Assembly: GCA_030700315.1 (NCBI GenBank)
Contig: JAUYJO010000006.1
Coordinates: 1 to 64,000 of the forward strand
Direction of reading: 5' to 3'
DNA length: 64,000 nucleotides
Source: Gallionella sp.
GTDB taxonomy: Bacteria; Pseudomonadota; Gammaproteobacteria; Burkholderiales; Gallionellaceae
Below are positions 21,100 to 30,968 of this stretch, piece by piece (positions within the stretch are counted from its first letter, which is position 1; each line of letters opens with the position of its first letter). The position numbers and the translations under genes are program-made. Under the pieces are notes generated by a model. That model ran no database searches and was not told where the DNA came from. It saw only the letters and a program-made list of their open reading frames with translations.

Positions 21100-21831
21100 A
21101 TGAAGAATCGATTCATGGGGAGCAAGGCAGCTCTTGGGCTTGCGACTATTCTGATGGCAGGAATGTCGAGCATCGGCACAAGCGCGGCAGCGGATCACCC
21201 CGCAGAAAAGAAGCAACCTTCGGCGAAAAAGGAAGGCGCGAAAAATTATGACGAAATGATCGTCATACCTGCTGGGAAGTTCATCTTTGGAAGACCCGGA
21301 TCGACCAAGGAAATCAATTTGCCCGCCTTTGCAATTGACAAGTACGAAGTTACCAACAAACAGTTCTCCAGGTTCAATTTGGATCACAAATATGGTAAAG
21401 GCGGGGACAATTACCCCGCAACCATGGTTGCTCTCGTCGAAGCCAGCGATCACTGTGCAGCCCTCGACAAGAGGCTTCCCACCGAGCAGGAATGGGAAAA
21501 AGCCGCACGGGGCACCGATGGCAAAATTTATCCGTGGGGAAACGAATTCGACAAGGTGCTGTGCATAACCAAGGAAAGTGTCGAAGAGGGTAAAGAGCCG
21601 TTTGTTGCGCCAGTTGGATCTTGCGAAAAAGGCAACAGCCCTTATGGCGTCGCCGATATGGCGGGCAATGTATGGGAATGGACCTCCAGCTTCGAAGATA
21701 AATATAGCATTCTCAAGGGTGGATCGTTTTTTGAGGGCAGAAATTATTCCACAAGTTACAACAACCTTCTCAGCATTCCCGCTGATGCAAAAGACTATGT
21801 CGGGTTTCGTTGTGTCAAAGACATTAAATAA
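21100..21831 (+). CDS. SUMF1/FGE-sulfatase domain protein, exported
   Basis: Signal peptide; YEVTNKQFSRF, RLPTEQEWEKAARG, YPWGNEFD, GNVWEWTSS, GFRCVKD. Confidence 0.88.
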   Translation: MKNRFMGSKAALGLATILMAGMSSIGTSAAADHPAEKKQPSAKKEGAKNYDEMIVIPAGKFIFGRPGSTKEINLPAFAIDKYEVTNKQFSRFNLDHKYGKGGDNYPATMVALVEASDHCAALDKRLPTEQEWEKAARGTDGKIYPWGNEFDKVLCITKESVEEGKEPFVAPVGSCEKGNSPYGVADMAGNVWEWTSSFEDKYSILKGGSFFEGRNYSTSYNNLLSIPADAKDYVGFRCVKDIK

Positions 21832-21977
21832 CAAGGGCTGGTTTGGGGCATATAAACTGCTGCGCTCAATGTAAAAAGTTGACGTGGCAGTTCATTCACC
21901 CGTGTGCCCTTGCCATGGGCTCCCCGGGCGTCGATTGATAGCCGCCCCTCCATTACGTTGCAAGCTTTCATGCATAA

Positions 21978-22006
21978 CGGCAGCCCCTATCGGATAGGGG
22001 CTGCCG
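21978..22006. other. Perfect 12-bp stem-loop CGGCAGCCCCTA-TCGGA-TAGGGGCTGCCG
   Basis: Read directly; no T-tract follows, so not called a terminator. Confidence 0.8.
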
Positions 22007-22024
22007 CACATAATCCAGTGATTT

Positions 22025-23218
22025 ATGAAAATTAAACAATCGCATTGGCATCACTATTTTGGGGGGATTGCGCTTCTTCTCCTGATTGTTCAAGTTCTTT
22101 CCGGTTCGGTTTTGACGTTATTTTATGAACCCGACCTGAAGGAAGCCTACGCCAGCGTGCAATACCTCTACAACGAGCTCAGCCTGGTTGCCTGGATCAG
22201 GGACACACACCGCTGGGCCGCGCTGTTCTTGATGATTGCGGTAATCATGCATTTCATAAGGGGCTTTTTAAGGAAAGATTACCTTAACCGTGACAGCAAG
22301 ACGTTATGGCTGACCGGTATTCTTCTCTACCTGCCCATGCTGGGATTTTTGTTTACCGGAGTCATCTTGCCGTGGGAATGGAGAGGCTATTGGTTCATGG
22401 AGATGATCCCCAATTACGTGGGCGAGATCCCGCTGATCGGGCCGTCTTTAAGTGATTTTCTCATCAATGCCTTCACCCTTAATCGAGCGTTGGTCGTGCA
22501 TATTTGCATTCTGCCTGCCATCACGTTAGTGCTGTTGGGCATACACACCTTTACCCGGGTTATAAAAAGAGCGGGCGGGCTCACGCTGTATGTTATGGAA
22601 CATAGCCTGCTCACCCTGCCGTTTTTGGTGGCTATTGCCATATTGGCCTATGCCCTGCCGATGCCGTCCCAGGATCCTGCCATCATACCCATGCCCCTGG
22701 AAGGCGAAAACCTGCCAACGGCCGAGTGGTTCATCCTCATATTCTATGTACCCTATTTGTATTTCAAAGGGTTCATGGCGACCTTGCTCGGTTTCTATAT
22801 ACCATTAGTTATTTTTCTGGCTTTGGCGATTTTTCCTTATTTCCTCAAGGGGAGAAAAACCAAGAGTGTCGAAAATATTACGCTCAAAGACCATGCCCCC
22901 GAAAAAACCCATACCGTGGAAAAAAAGAGCGCATTCGCGAAATTCATGGCACCGCTGCGCAGACTCCTGGGGGCAAGGACTTATGCAAAAACGTTGGCTT
23001 TTTTAACTGTTTTGCTGGCAGCAACGGCTTTGTTCGCCCCACTTTTTGTTGTTTCCCATGAATCTCCCACCTATGGCTGCAATTCATGCCACAACCCGTC
23101 TATGGGAGACAGACTGGGACTGCCTCCCGATTCGTTTAAGGATAGGGTAAAGAACCCCAATCTCAAAGATAATACTTTTATGGTAGAGCACTGGTTTTAT
23201 CCGCAAGTGGTCTGGTAG
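22025..23218 (+). CDS. Cytochrome b (b6 N-terminal and subunit-IV-like parts fused) with C-terminal CxxCH motif
   Basis: TM helices with HRWAALFLMIAVIMHFIRG; ILPWEWRGYWF; C-term YGCNSCHNPSMGDRLGLPPDSF. Confidence 0.82.
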   Translation: MKIKQSHWHHYFGGIALLLLIVQVLSGSVLTLFYEPDLKEAYASVQYLYNELSLVAWIRDTHRWAALFLMIAVIMHFIRGFLRKDYLNRDSKTLWLTGILLYLPMLGFLFTGVILPWEWRGYWFMEMIPNYVGEIPLIGPSLSDFLINAFTLNRALVVHICILPAITLVLLGIHTFTRVIKRAGGLTLYVMEHSLLTLPFLVAIAILAYALPMPSQDPAIIPMPLEGENLPTAEWFILIFYVPYLYFKGFMATLLGFYIPLVIFLALAIFPYFLKGRKTKSVENITLKDHAPEKTHTVEKKSAFAKFMAPLRRLLGARTYAKTLAFLTVLLAATALFAPLFVVSHESPTYGCNSCHNPSMGDRLGLPPDSFKDRVKNPNLKDNTFMVEHWFYPQVVW

Positions 23219-23308
23219 GAAAAGCAAGGGCCGCGCGACATACCGCAACGCTAACGGCACATATCAATTTTAATAAGCTGCAGATGAACGTGTTTTCAAT
23301 GAACAATA

Positions 23309-23422
23309 AACCCAGATAGTTCATTAGCTATTGGGGTATTGCAAAATCAATGGGTTGTAGGTCGGGTTTTAACACGACATGTCGGGCTAAAGCCCGACCT
23401 ACGTCCAAATGGATTATCTGGG
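23309..23422. repeat. AACCCAGATAGTTCATTAGC...GGATTATCTGGG element, copy 1
   Basis: Same sequence at 47828, 53926 and 59582; internal GTAGGTCGGGTTTTAACACGACATGTCGGGCTAAAGCCCGACCTAC palindrome. Confidence 0.9.
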
Positions 23423-23437
23423 ATAGAGGAGAGTGCT

Positions 23438-23971
23438 TTGATTCTGAAGCGTAATACAAATTTTGTTGGTCGCATTTTGCTGCTGCTCGCCTTTGCGATA
23501 GCGGGTTGCAGCCCCATGGGTGGCACCAGCACCCTACCCGAGGATGGCCCTGAAACCGTCACCAAACGGTTCTATGAATTAATCTCGGCCGCGAAAATGG
23601 AAGGGGGCTCCACGACCGCCAGTGAAGCGTTCAAGCTGGTCGATACCAAGCTTTCCAATATGAACGTGAACCAGTTCCTGGAAGTCATCAAGCGCTATCC
23701 GGAAAAATTTGTCGTGGAAGTAGGCAAAACCGAGATCAAAGGAACCCAAGCCCTGGTTTCCATCAGCTACAAGATGCCCTCCAGCTTTGGCGGCGAATAT
23801 ACGGTGCGTGAAATATTGCCTCTTAATATCGACCCGGTTACCAATACCTGGAAGGTCGACTTTACCGGCGACACTTACGGCATGCAAAAGGATGAGGCCA
23901 TAGCGGCAAGCAAGGCGGAAGCCTCCCCACCGAGCGAACCAGACAAATCGACACCACCAGGAGCCAAATAA
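23438..23971 (+). CDS. Exported lipoprotein, DUF4878-like; TTG start preferred because the upstream ORF extension is repeat sequence
   Basis: Lipobox AIAGCS; GPETVTKRFYELISAAKMEGG; extension 23339-23437 is translated repeat. Confidence 0.6.
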   Translation: MILKRNTNFVGRILLLLAFAIAGCSPMGGTSTLPEDGPETVTKRFYELISAAKMEGGSTTASEAFKLVDTKLSNMNVNQFLEVIKRYPEKFVVEVGKTEIKGTQALVSISYKMPSSFGGEYTVREILPLNIDPVTNTWKVDFTGDTYGMQKDEAIAASKAEASPPSEPDKSTPPGAK

Positions 23972-24594
23972 TGTCTAATGCCGTCAAAGTTGCAGAGTGG
24001 ATCAAGGAGCGCATCCGCTTAAAAAAAGGCAAGCCGATACCCGCGCATGTCAATTTCTTTTATTGCTTTGGCGGCATCTCGCTGTTCCTTATCCTCCTGC
24101 AGTTGGCCTCCGGCGTATTCATGCTTTTTTTCTATACGCCCGAGCCTGACAAGGCGCTGTTAAGCATCGCACATTTAAGCAATGAGGTCACCTTGGGGTG
24201 GCTGTTCAGAAACATGCACCGCTGGTCCTCCACACTGTTGCTTGCGACGGTGTTTTCCCACATGGTCATCGTGTTCTACTTGAAAGCCTTCCAGAACCCC
24301 AGGCAATTGACCTGGATGTCCGGCGTATTCCAGTTGCTCACGGTATTTTTGCTGGTGGTCACCGGGCTGATTCTTCCCTGGGATTGGAGGTCATACTGGT
24401 CTTTCGCGATCTGGATGGATTACATCGGTACATGGACGGTTGGCGGCGAATCCTTACAGAATATGCTGCTGGACACCTTCACTCTGAATGCGGCCTATTT
24501 TATCCACATCCTGATCATTCCGTTAATTCTCGCGGTTTCCCTGTCTTTCCATTTCAAAATGGTCAGGCGGCACGGAATATCGGAGCCACTGTAA
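23971..24594 (+). CDS. Cytochrome b6 N-terminal-type subunit
   Basis: FYCFGGISLFLILLQLASGVFMLFFYTPEPDKA, NMHRWSSTLLLATVFSHMVIVF, LPWDWRSYWS. Confidence 0.88.
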   Translation: MSNAVKVAEWIKERIRLKKGKPIPAHVNFFYCFGGISLFLILLQLASGVFMLFFYTPEPDKALLSIAHLSNEVTLGWLFRNMHRWSSTLLLATVFSHMVIVFYLKAFQNPRQLTWMSGVFQLLTVFLLVVTGLILPWDWRSYWSFAIWMDYIGTWTVGGESLQNMLLDTFTLNAAYFIHILIIPLILAVSLSFHFKMVRRHGISEPL

Positions 24595-24616
24595 GTTCAA
24601 GCGGGGTAACTGAATC

Positions 24617-25297
24617 ATGGCGAACCAAGAGATAGAAATCATCATGGAGCCCAAATACGCTCCTCCTTATCCGCAGTCGTTCTATGCTTTCTGGCCGAAG
24701 CACGCGATCAAGGCAGGGACGCTGATATCCCTCATATTGCTGGGATTGTTATTGCTGGCCTTTTTCATCAGGGTGCCGATGGATCCCAACATGCCACCCA
24801 TGCCCGATGAGGGCGCCTATGTGCCCGCGCCTGAGTGGTATCTGTTCTTTCTGTTTCAACCCTTTTGGTATTTGGCGGGGGATAACGCGAAATGGTTGCC
24901 GATCGGGACGTTTTGGCTCCCGCTTCTGGTTGTGGTTTTTCTATTTCTGATACCCTTTATCTTTCGCAAACGCAAAGACTCACGCGCCGGAATCAAGGCA
25001 GCCACTCTGCTGTCGGCTGCCGTTTATGCCGTGCTTGTATGGGCAGTTCCCGTGGGAGCCGTGGTTGCCAGCGGCGCTCCCGCCAAAACCCTGGGTTGCC
25101 CGTCTTGCCACAATCCCATGATGGGCGAGCGGCAGGCGTTGCCTCCCGCCAATATGGGTGAGTACTACAGGGTCGAACGCCAGCGCCAGGTCAATCTGGG
25201 CGGTTATAACATGGGTAGCGACGACCACGCTGGCGGATCGTACAAGGATGCAAACTGGCAACTGCGCCATTTTTATGAGCCCACAATGACCTGGTAA
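24617..25297 (+). CDS. Subunit-IV-like cytochrome b C-terminal protein with CxxCH tail
   Basis: PEWYLFFLFQPFWYLAG; C-term LGCPSCHNPMMGERQALPPANM. Confidence 0.85.
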   Translation: MANQEIEIIMEPKYAPPYPQSFYAFWPKHAIKAGTLISLILLGLLLLAFFIRVPMDPNMPPMPDEGAYVPAPEWYLFFLFQPFWYLAGDNAKWLPIGTFWLPLLVVVFLFLIPFIFRKRKDSRAGIKAATLLSAAVYAVLVWAVPVGAVVASGAPAKTLGCPSCHNPMMGERQALPPANMGEYYRVERQRQVNLGGYNMGSDDHAGGSYKDANWQLRHFYEPTMTW

Positions 25298-25304
25298 CCC
25301 ATGT

Positions 25305-26624
25305 TTGGTAACGATAAATATGTTTTCAATGAGCGCGCCCTTTAATCTTTCTCTGCAAAAAACCGGTTTCGGCCTGATGTTGTGTGCAGCCTTGCTGGGC
25401 GGTGGGTCAGCTTGCGCACAGGATCAACACGACCATGGCAATACCCAAACCCCGGCTATGCCCACAGACCCCATGAGCGGCCACGGCCATGGCGATCACC
25501 AGACCCATTCAACAACCACGACCCCCATCAAGGAAGTGCCGTTACCCGAAGGACTCAGTTCGGCGCAGTCGATGGCAATAGACTCGACCGGACGACTCTG
25601 GTTTACCGAAAAAGTCGGCAAAAACCTGACCATGTATGACCCGGATAAAAAAGAGTTTTCGACCTACCCGCTCCCTGTCTCATGGGGGAAGATGGGCTTT
25701 TCAAACATGACGCTGGGACCCGATGGAGACATCTGGTTTACCGTGACGCGCTGGGTTGAGGGTGCGGAAGAGCCCAATATTCTGGGCAGGTTTTCGCCGG
25801 CGGACGGATATTTTACAAAATATGCCATTCCGCACAATTCAATTCCCGAAGAATTGGTCGTCGATGCACAAGGCACGATATGGTTTTTTGCCTCCAATAA
25901 AAACTATCTCTATCGCGTCGATCCGAAGACTTTCGCCCTCAAAGGATATCCCATTCCGACCGCCAACGGTAACCCCAAGAGCTTGGCTGCCGATCCAAGA
26001 GGCCATATCTGGTTTGTCGAATCCAACGCCAATAAACTCGGAGAATTTATTCCGGAGCAGGGAGTATTCAATGAATATGAAGTGCTCACGCAATTTGCCA
26101 ACCTGGGAAAAATCTCCATCGACAAGAATGGAAAAATATGGTTTGTGGAAGTCACCGCAAACCGGATCGGAGTATTTTCACCCGAGCAGAAACGCTTTGA
26201 TGAAGCCATCATCCCCACCCCCAGCAGCACACCCGTTGCACTGGTAAACGATGACAAGGGGAACGTCTGGTTTCTGGAATACAAAGGCAACAAGGTTGGC
26301 GTCTTCAATCCGGAGCAGGCGACCTTCCATGAATTCGATATTCCCAGCTTCGGCAGCTTACCGGCAGACATGGCGATAGATCGCAAACGCTCTCTGCTCT
26401 GGTTCACCCAGAGCGCCACAGAAGCAAAGACGCTGGGGATGCTGTCCATCGACGAAGCGTTGGCGAAAATAGACCAACAAAGCAAAGCCCCGCTACCGGC
26501 TCCCGAGAAAAAAGCCTCCGAAGGCAGCATGACTCAATGGCTGGTTGCTTTCGCCGCAATTATTGGTATCGCCATGCTGGGCGTGAGGTTAACCAGGAGA
26601 GCTCGCAAAGGCGGCGCTTCATAA
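25305..26624 (+). CDS. Vgb/virginiamycin B lyase-like beta-propeller protein with C-terminal TM anchor
   Basis: Repeated D..G.(I/L)WF(T/V)E..N.(I/V/L)G.F.P modules; C-terminal WLVAFAAIIGIAMLGVRLTRRARK. Confidence 0.82.
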   Translation: MVTINMFSMSAPFNLSLQKTGFGLMLCAALLGGGSACAQDQHDHGNTQTPAMPTDPMSGHGHGDHQTHSTTTTPIKEVPLPEGLSSAQSMAIDSTGRLWFTEKVGKNLTMYDPDKKEFSTYPLPVSWGKMGFSNMTLGPDGDIWFTVTRWVEGAEEPNILGRFSPADGYFTKYAIPHNSIPEELVVDAQGTIWFFASNKNYLYRVDPKTFALKGYPIPTANGNPKSLAADPRGHIWFVESNANKLGEFIPEQGVFNEYEVLTQFANLGKISIDKNGKIWFVEVTANRIGVFSPEQKRFDEAIIPTPSSTPVALVNDDKGNVWFLEYKGNKVGVFNPEQATFHEFDIPSFGSLPADMAIDRKRSLLWFTQSATEAKTLGMLSIDEALAKIDQQSKAPLPAPEKKASEGSMTQWLVAFAAIIGIAMLGVRLTRRARKGGAS

Positions 26625-26814
26625 ACTCAACTTGCAGGTTTTTTGCTGCACATGTACCCCATCAAAATGGGGAAACTTTCGCGGCTTTAATGTATCTGTA
26701 AACCAATACTTAACTGAGTGTCAGCCTTGGCTTGGTTGCTCTCCTTCCGGCTTGGCTCTTCTTCCTGCAACCATGCACTCGTGCCTTCACACTATTTCAA
26801 ACAAGGATAATGCG

Positions 26815-27804
26815 GTGAAAAAAGTAGCTTTTTTTTGGATAATTTTCAGCAGTTTTTTATGCTCTTCCTCATGGGGCGCCGATGTCTTTCGATCTTTCAA
26901 AATACCCACAGAATTTACCTTGCCGACAAGAATTGCCATCGACAAAACAGATACCGTTTGGTTTATTGCGTCAAACTTTCATAAAATCGGGCGGTTTCAG
27001 CCGGCCCGGGGTATTTTTTCCGAGCACGACATCCCCACCCCAAAAAGTGTTCCCTCGGACATAACTATCAGCAACACCGGCAAACTATGGCTTACCGAGT
27101 CCGACTCAAACCAGCTCGGCGTTCTCGATCCTGTCTCGCTGACGTTCAAGGAATACGATATCCCCACGATATCCAGCAATCCCGGAAGAATTGCGTCCGA
27201 CCTCAACGGGAATATCTGGTTTACCGAATTTTATGGCAATAAAATTGGTATGTTCGACCCTCGCAAAGAGACTTTCCGTGAATATCCGGTGCCTACGCCC
27301 GATAGCCGCCCGTCCGGTATTACCGTGGATAAAAAGGGCATAGTGTGGTTCCTGGAATCCGAGGGCAATAAACTGGCCCGGTTAAACCCCAAAGATGGGG
27401 CGATTCAAGAGTTCAAATTACCCGAATCGCACGAAACCCCCCGAGACTTGATTATAGACCGCGCGGGGATGCTCTGGTTTGGCGGCCACATAGGGCGAAA
27501 TTTGATGGTATTTAACCCCGCGACAAAAAAATTCAAATCCTTTTTCTTGCCCAATAACGGCGCAATTGAAAGCTTGGCCGTGGGGATGAATGGCAAGATA
27601 TACTGCACCCTCCTGACAAGCGGCAAAATCGCCGTATTTGACACGGCAACCCACGCGTTTCTGGAACTGGACGTGGGCGTGGGCAAGAGCAAACCCAATG
27701 GCATCAGCGCTGATTCAAAGGGAGATATCTGGTTTACTGATACGGATAAAAATACCCTGATCAAATTGGATGCTCGTATGGCCGCCAAACTGTGGGTAAA
27801 ATAA
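26815..27804 (+). CDS. Vgb/virginiamycin B lyase-like beta-propeller, secreted (GTG start proposed)
   Basis: VKKVAFFWIIFSSFLCSSSWGA signal; repeated NIWFTEFYGNKIGMFDP modules. Confidence 0.8.
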   Translation: MKKVAFFWIIFSSFLCSSSWGADVFRSFKIPTEFTLPTRIAIDKTDTVWFIASNFHKIGRFQPARGIFSEHDIPTPKSVPSDITISNTGKLWLTESDSNQLGVLDPVSLTFKEYDIPTISSNPGRIASDLNGNIWFTEFYGNKIGMFDPRKETFREYPVPTPDSRPSGITVDKKGIVWFLESEGNKLARLNPKDGAIQEFKLPESHETPRDLIIDRAGMLWFGGHIGRNLMVFNPATKKFKSFFLPNNGAIESLAVGMNGKIYCTLLTSGKIAVFDTATHAFLELDVGVGKSKPNGISADSKGDIWFTDTDKNTLIKLDARMAAKLWVK

Positions 27805-27859
27805 TACCGGCAGAGTGCTGGAAATTGATCGATAGCTTGCTGTCAACGATAGGTAGAAT

Positions 27860-28381
27860 ATGAAAAAATATGGGTGGGCGGTGGGTTTATTTATTTTTGT
27901 AATCGTTGCTGCGGTTGGCGCAGTGGCTATTCCTAACCCGTTAAGTGCGCAGATACTGACCGAAGCCAAGTACCGTGGCTATCTCCCCTATACCACTGAC
28001 GAGGCTATTACCCTTGCCTACCAACGCTGCACCACCTGCCACCCCGCTGACAAAATGCTCAAATACTGCTCTCGCTGCGGCCCGCCCTTTATTGTCGTTT
28101 CTCAATCCATGAAAAAATACACGGAATTGATGAACGAGAAAGGCGGCAACTTTAAGCCGTTCTCCGATGCGGAGACAGTTGCAATTACACAGGTCTGGAA
28201 CGGCTTGGTCGGAAATTGGGAGCCGGATTGGGGCACGAAAGACATCAAGAAGCTCTTGCAGGGCGATCAGGCGCTGATTCGTTTGGCTGAAACGCCCGTA
28301 GCGCAAAGACCCATAGAAGTGGCGCTAAAAAACAAGCAAGCGCCAGGTTCGCATAAAGAGGACAGGAAAACCGTTCCCTAA
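27860..28381 (+). CDS. Membrane-anchored mono-heme c-type cytochrome-like protein
   Basis: N-terminal TM; RCTTCHPADKM (CxxCH). Confidence 0.75.
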   Translation: MKKYGWAVGLFIFVIVAAVGAVAIPNPLSAQILTEAKYRGYLPYTTDEAITLAYQRCTTCHPADKMLKYCSRCGPPFIVVSQSMKKYTELMNEKGGNFKPFSDAETVAITQVWNGLVGNWEPDWGTKDIKKLLQGDQALIRLAETPVAQRPIEVALKNKQAPGSHKEDRKTVP

Positions 28382-28398
28382 TTTTTTCTCTGTTTTTT

Positions 28399-28650
28399 TC
28401 AGGTAAGCAATTTTTCCAGAATTTTTGCGTAATAGTACTGGCGCAGATTTTGCCTGGCCATCAGCAGAATCAACAGCACCAACACAAAATGGATGCCGGG
28501 CGCAAAATCGGGCTGTGTGGCGAACTGCCAAGCGTAATACAGTGCCAAACCCAGCCCCGCGATCACGCTTGTAATCGAGAGCGCCAGGAAGAGTTTTTTG
28601 CGCTTGATGGCTCGCCTGGCAAAACAAAGTTCTGAATCAGTCATGCTCAT
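28399..28650 (-). CDS. Small two-TM membrane protein of unknown function
   Basis: MSMTDSELCFARRAIKRKKLFLALSITSVIAGLGLALYYAW... Confidence 0.5.
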   Translation of the reverse strand: MSMTDSELCFARRAIKRKKLFLALSITSVIAGLGLALYYAWQFATQPDFAPGIHFVLVLLILLMARQNLRQYYYAKILEKLLT

Positions 28651-28674
28651 ATATGCGCACTCGATCGGTTCTGT

Positions 28675-28731
28675 GTAGGAGCGCAATTTATTGCGCGACA
28701 GTCAAAATCGCGCAATAAATTGCGCTCCTAC
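28675..28731. repeat. REP-like hairpin GTAGGAGCGCAATTTATTGCGCG...CGCGCAATAAATTGCGCTCCTAC
   Basis: Near-perfect long inverted repeat. Confidence 0.9.
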
Positions 28732-28753
28732 AACGGCGTTCCCCACTAATGGA

Positions 28754-29209
28754 TTATTTGGCTTTGTATTTACACATACAGATACTGTTCCTGACATATT
28801 GAACAATTTGTTTTATCTCTGCATCGGTAAAAGTTTCTTTCCAGCTCGGCATAGCCTCGGAAAACCCCACCGCAGCGCCGCCCGATTTGACAACTTTAAA
28901 AAGAAACTCATCAGTGCGCGCCGATAGCAGTTGTGCATCGCTCAAATTACGGGCCTTTAACCCTTCACCTAGCGTGTCTGCCAAAGGGCCATCCCCTTTC
29001 CCGGTATCCCCATGGCAGGGCGAACAATTTCCAATATAGTTGTCCTTGCCAGCATCACCAGTGTACGTTCCAGTATTGACCGGGTCTATCTCTATATGGG
29101 AACGATTCCTATCTTTCTTTAACGGTTCCGCCGCAAATCCTGCACCGGCAAAAACCATGATGCTCAAGCCCAGAGCTATGGATATTATCCTCACTCGCAA
29201 GTTTTTCAT
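28754..29209 (-). CDS. Mono-heme cytochrome c
   Basis: Signal peptide; NCSPCHGDTGKGDGPLA; C-terminal MPSWK...IVQYVR. Confidence 0.88.
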   Translation of the reverse strand: MKNLRVRIISIALGLSIMVFAGAGFAAEPLKKDRNRSHIEIDPVNTGTYTGDAGKDNYIGNCSPCHGDTGKGDGPLADTLGEGLKARNLSDAQLLSARTDEFLFKVVKSGGAAVGFSEAMPSWKETFTDAEIKQIVQYVRNSICMCKYKAK

Positions 29210-29357
29210 TTGCCCTCCTTACTTTTCAAACACTCAGCCTTCGGATCAGATTACAGTGGTTTTTAAAGCGTTGCTCATTCTATAACTATATGTAGCTTGC
29301 ACTCATCCAACCCATTACACACCCACACACTTGCAAACGCGCCTCCGCTTACCAGCA

Positions 29358-30817
29358 CTATTCAAGAGCCGCATCCATTGATTCCAGCGAATAGGCAGTT
29401 TTTGTGCCTGACTGCTGCGCTTCCTCGCGCCGCTTTCTTTCAACGGATGGCCAGCATTGCGCTCCCAAGATACGATCCGCCACGGCATGTCCACACACCA
29501 GGCGATCACGCACCGACACCCCGCCCCGGTAGTTGGCCTCGAGGTGAAGGCTGGGAATATGTTGCAAGCGCGCCGTGATTGCCTGCATGCGCGCCTGGTA
29601 GGCGCCGTGATACGCTGGCAGCGCCTCGCAGTGCCTGTCGATGCGCACCATCTCCGGGTCAGATTTTAAATCCATGAGCGGGCGTAGTGTTCTGAATGTC
29701 TCATCGACAAGGCGTCCGTCGTCCCAATCCGCCACCTTGGGAGCGCGCGCGCCACCGAGATAAGAGGTCAGCAGGACTTTACCCGGAGGTGCCCGATCAG
29801 GAAACAGGGCGCTCATCCACAGATTGCCCGTCAGGGTTCCGCTTTCTCCTTTGGGCGCGAGGAATCCGGTGCCATCCAGCGGATGTCCCACGGCGTCGCG
29901 CGCCATCCCGGCATGCACGACATTCACCGGTGCGTAACCAATGCCACGCAACAATTCCGCCAACTCCTTGTCCAGCGGATTGACCAGTGCAGCAGCAGCA
30001 GGTGCGGGCGTTGCCACAATCACATGGCAGGCTGACACGGTGCGCTGCCCGTGCGGCGTTGCCGCTACAGCTTGCCAGCCCTCCCGCTCGCGCACCAGCT
30101 CTTGCGCGGTATGGCCGGTGCGCAAATTGATTCCGGGAGCCTGTGCCAGCGCCTCCACCAAAGTAGCCATGCCGCCACGAAAGGAGAACGTGTCGGTAGC
30201 GCTGGCCGTGCTGCGGCGTAATACACGGTTAACCAGCACTCCCGCTCCGATGCTGCCGTAGCGCTGCTCCAAAGCCATCAGGCGCGGCAAAACGGCAGCG
30301 GCACTGGCCTGATCCGCATCTGCGGCCAGCGTCCCGGCAACGAAAGGCTCCATGGCTTTTTCCAGCACTTCGCGGCCAAGACGGCGCGTGATGAATTCGC
30401 TGACCGATTCTTCGCTCCGCCCGCTGGAGAAGATGAACGGTTCGGCCAGCAGGCGCAATTTGCCGCGCAGGCTCCACAAGGGTGAAACCACCATGGAGCC
30501 CAAACGCATGGGCAGCGCTTTCAGTCGCCCCTTGTGCAACAGGTAACGGCGCGCCTCGGCGCCAGGCAAGCGGGCGGTTTTTGCCGATTCCAGTCCGGCC
30601 TCGCGCATCAGCTCCGCCACTTCGGGGCGGAAATTCAACACCATGGATGCGGCGCGTTCGGTGAGATAGCCGTCCTGCCGGGTGCTCATGATCTTGCCGC
30701 CCGAGCGCTCGCCGGCCTCCCATACCTCGACCGAAAGACCGCTGCGCGCCAGCCACCAGGCGGAAGCCAAGCCTGAAATACCGCCACCGATAATGAGTAC
30801 GTCAACTTTATTCATCG
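29358..30817 (-). CDS. hemG: Protoporphyrinogen oxidase (HemG/HemY-type flavoprotein)
   Basis: MNKVDVLIIGGGISGLASAWWLARSGLSVEVWEAGERSGGKIMS FAD motif; PPO-like VSEFITRRLGREVLEKAMEPFVAGTLAAD. Confidence 0.85.
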
Positions 30818-30851
30818 CTATGCTGCTGACTTGTGTTTTATCCAATCTGGC

Positions 30852-30954
30852 GTAGCTGCTCAGGTCAAACGATTTGCTCACAGAACAACCACAACGCCAG
30901 TTCCTTACCCATGGAAGCGGGGAAGGTGAAAAATTGCCGCACCTGAGTAGTTGC
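30852..30954. repeat. GTAACTACTCAG-type ITR element (degenerate left end)
   Basis: GTAGCTGCTCAGGTC...GCACCTGAGTAGTTGC; shares CACAACGCCAGTTCCTTACCC with 47239 and 50895. Confidence 0.75.
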
Positions 30955-30968
30955 AATCGGGCGGAATT

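Noticed and set aside
23339-23437. N-terminal WVVGRVLTRHVGLKPDLRPNGLSG extensions (also 53914 and 59611 ORFs)
   Set aside because: Translated intergenic repeat; real starts lie downstream
25305-27804. Streptogramin resistance determinants
   Set aside because: Vgb-like propellers occur in many non-resistance proteins; cytochrome context argues against an antibiotic role
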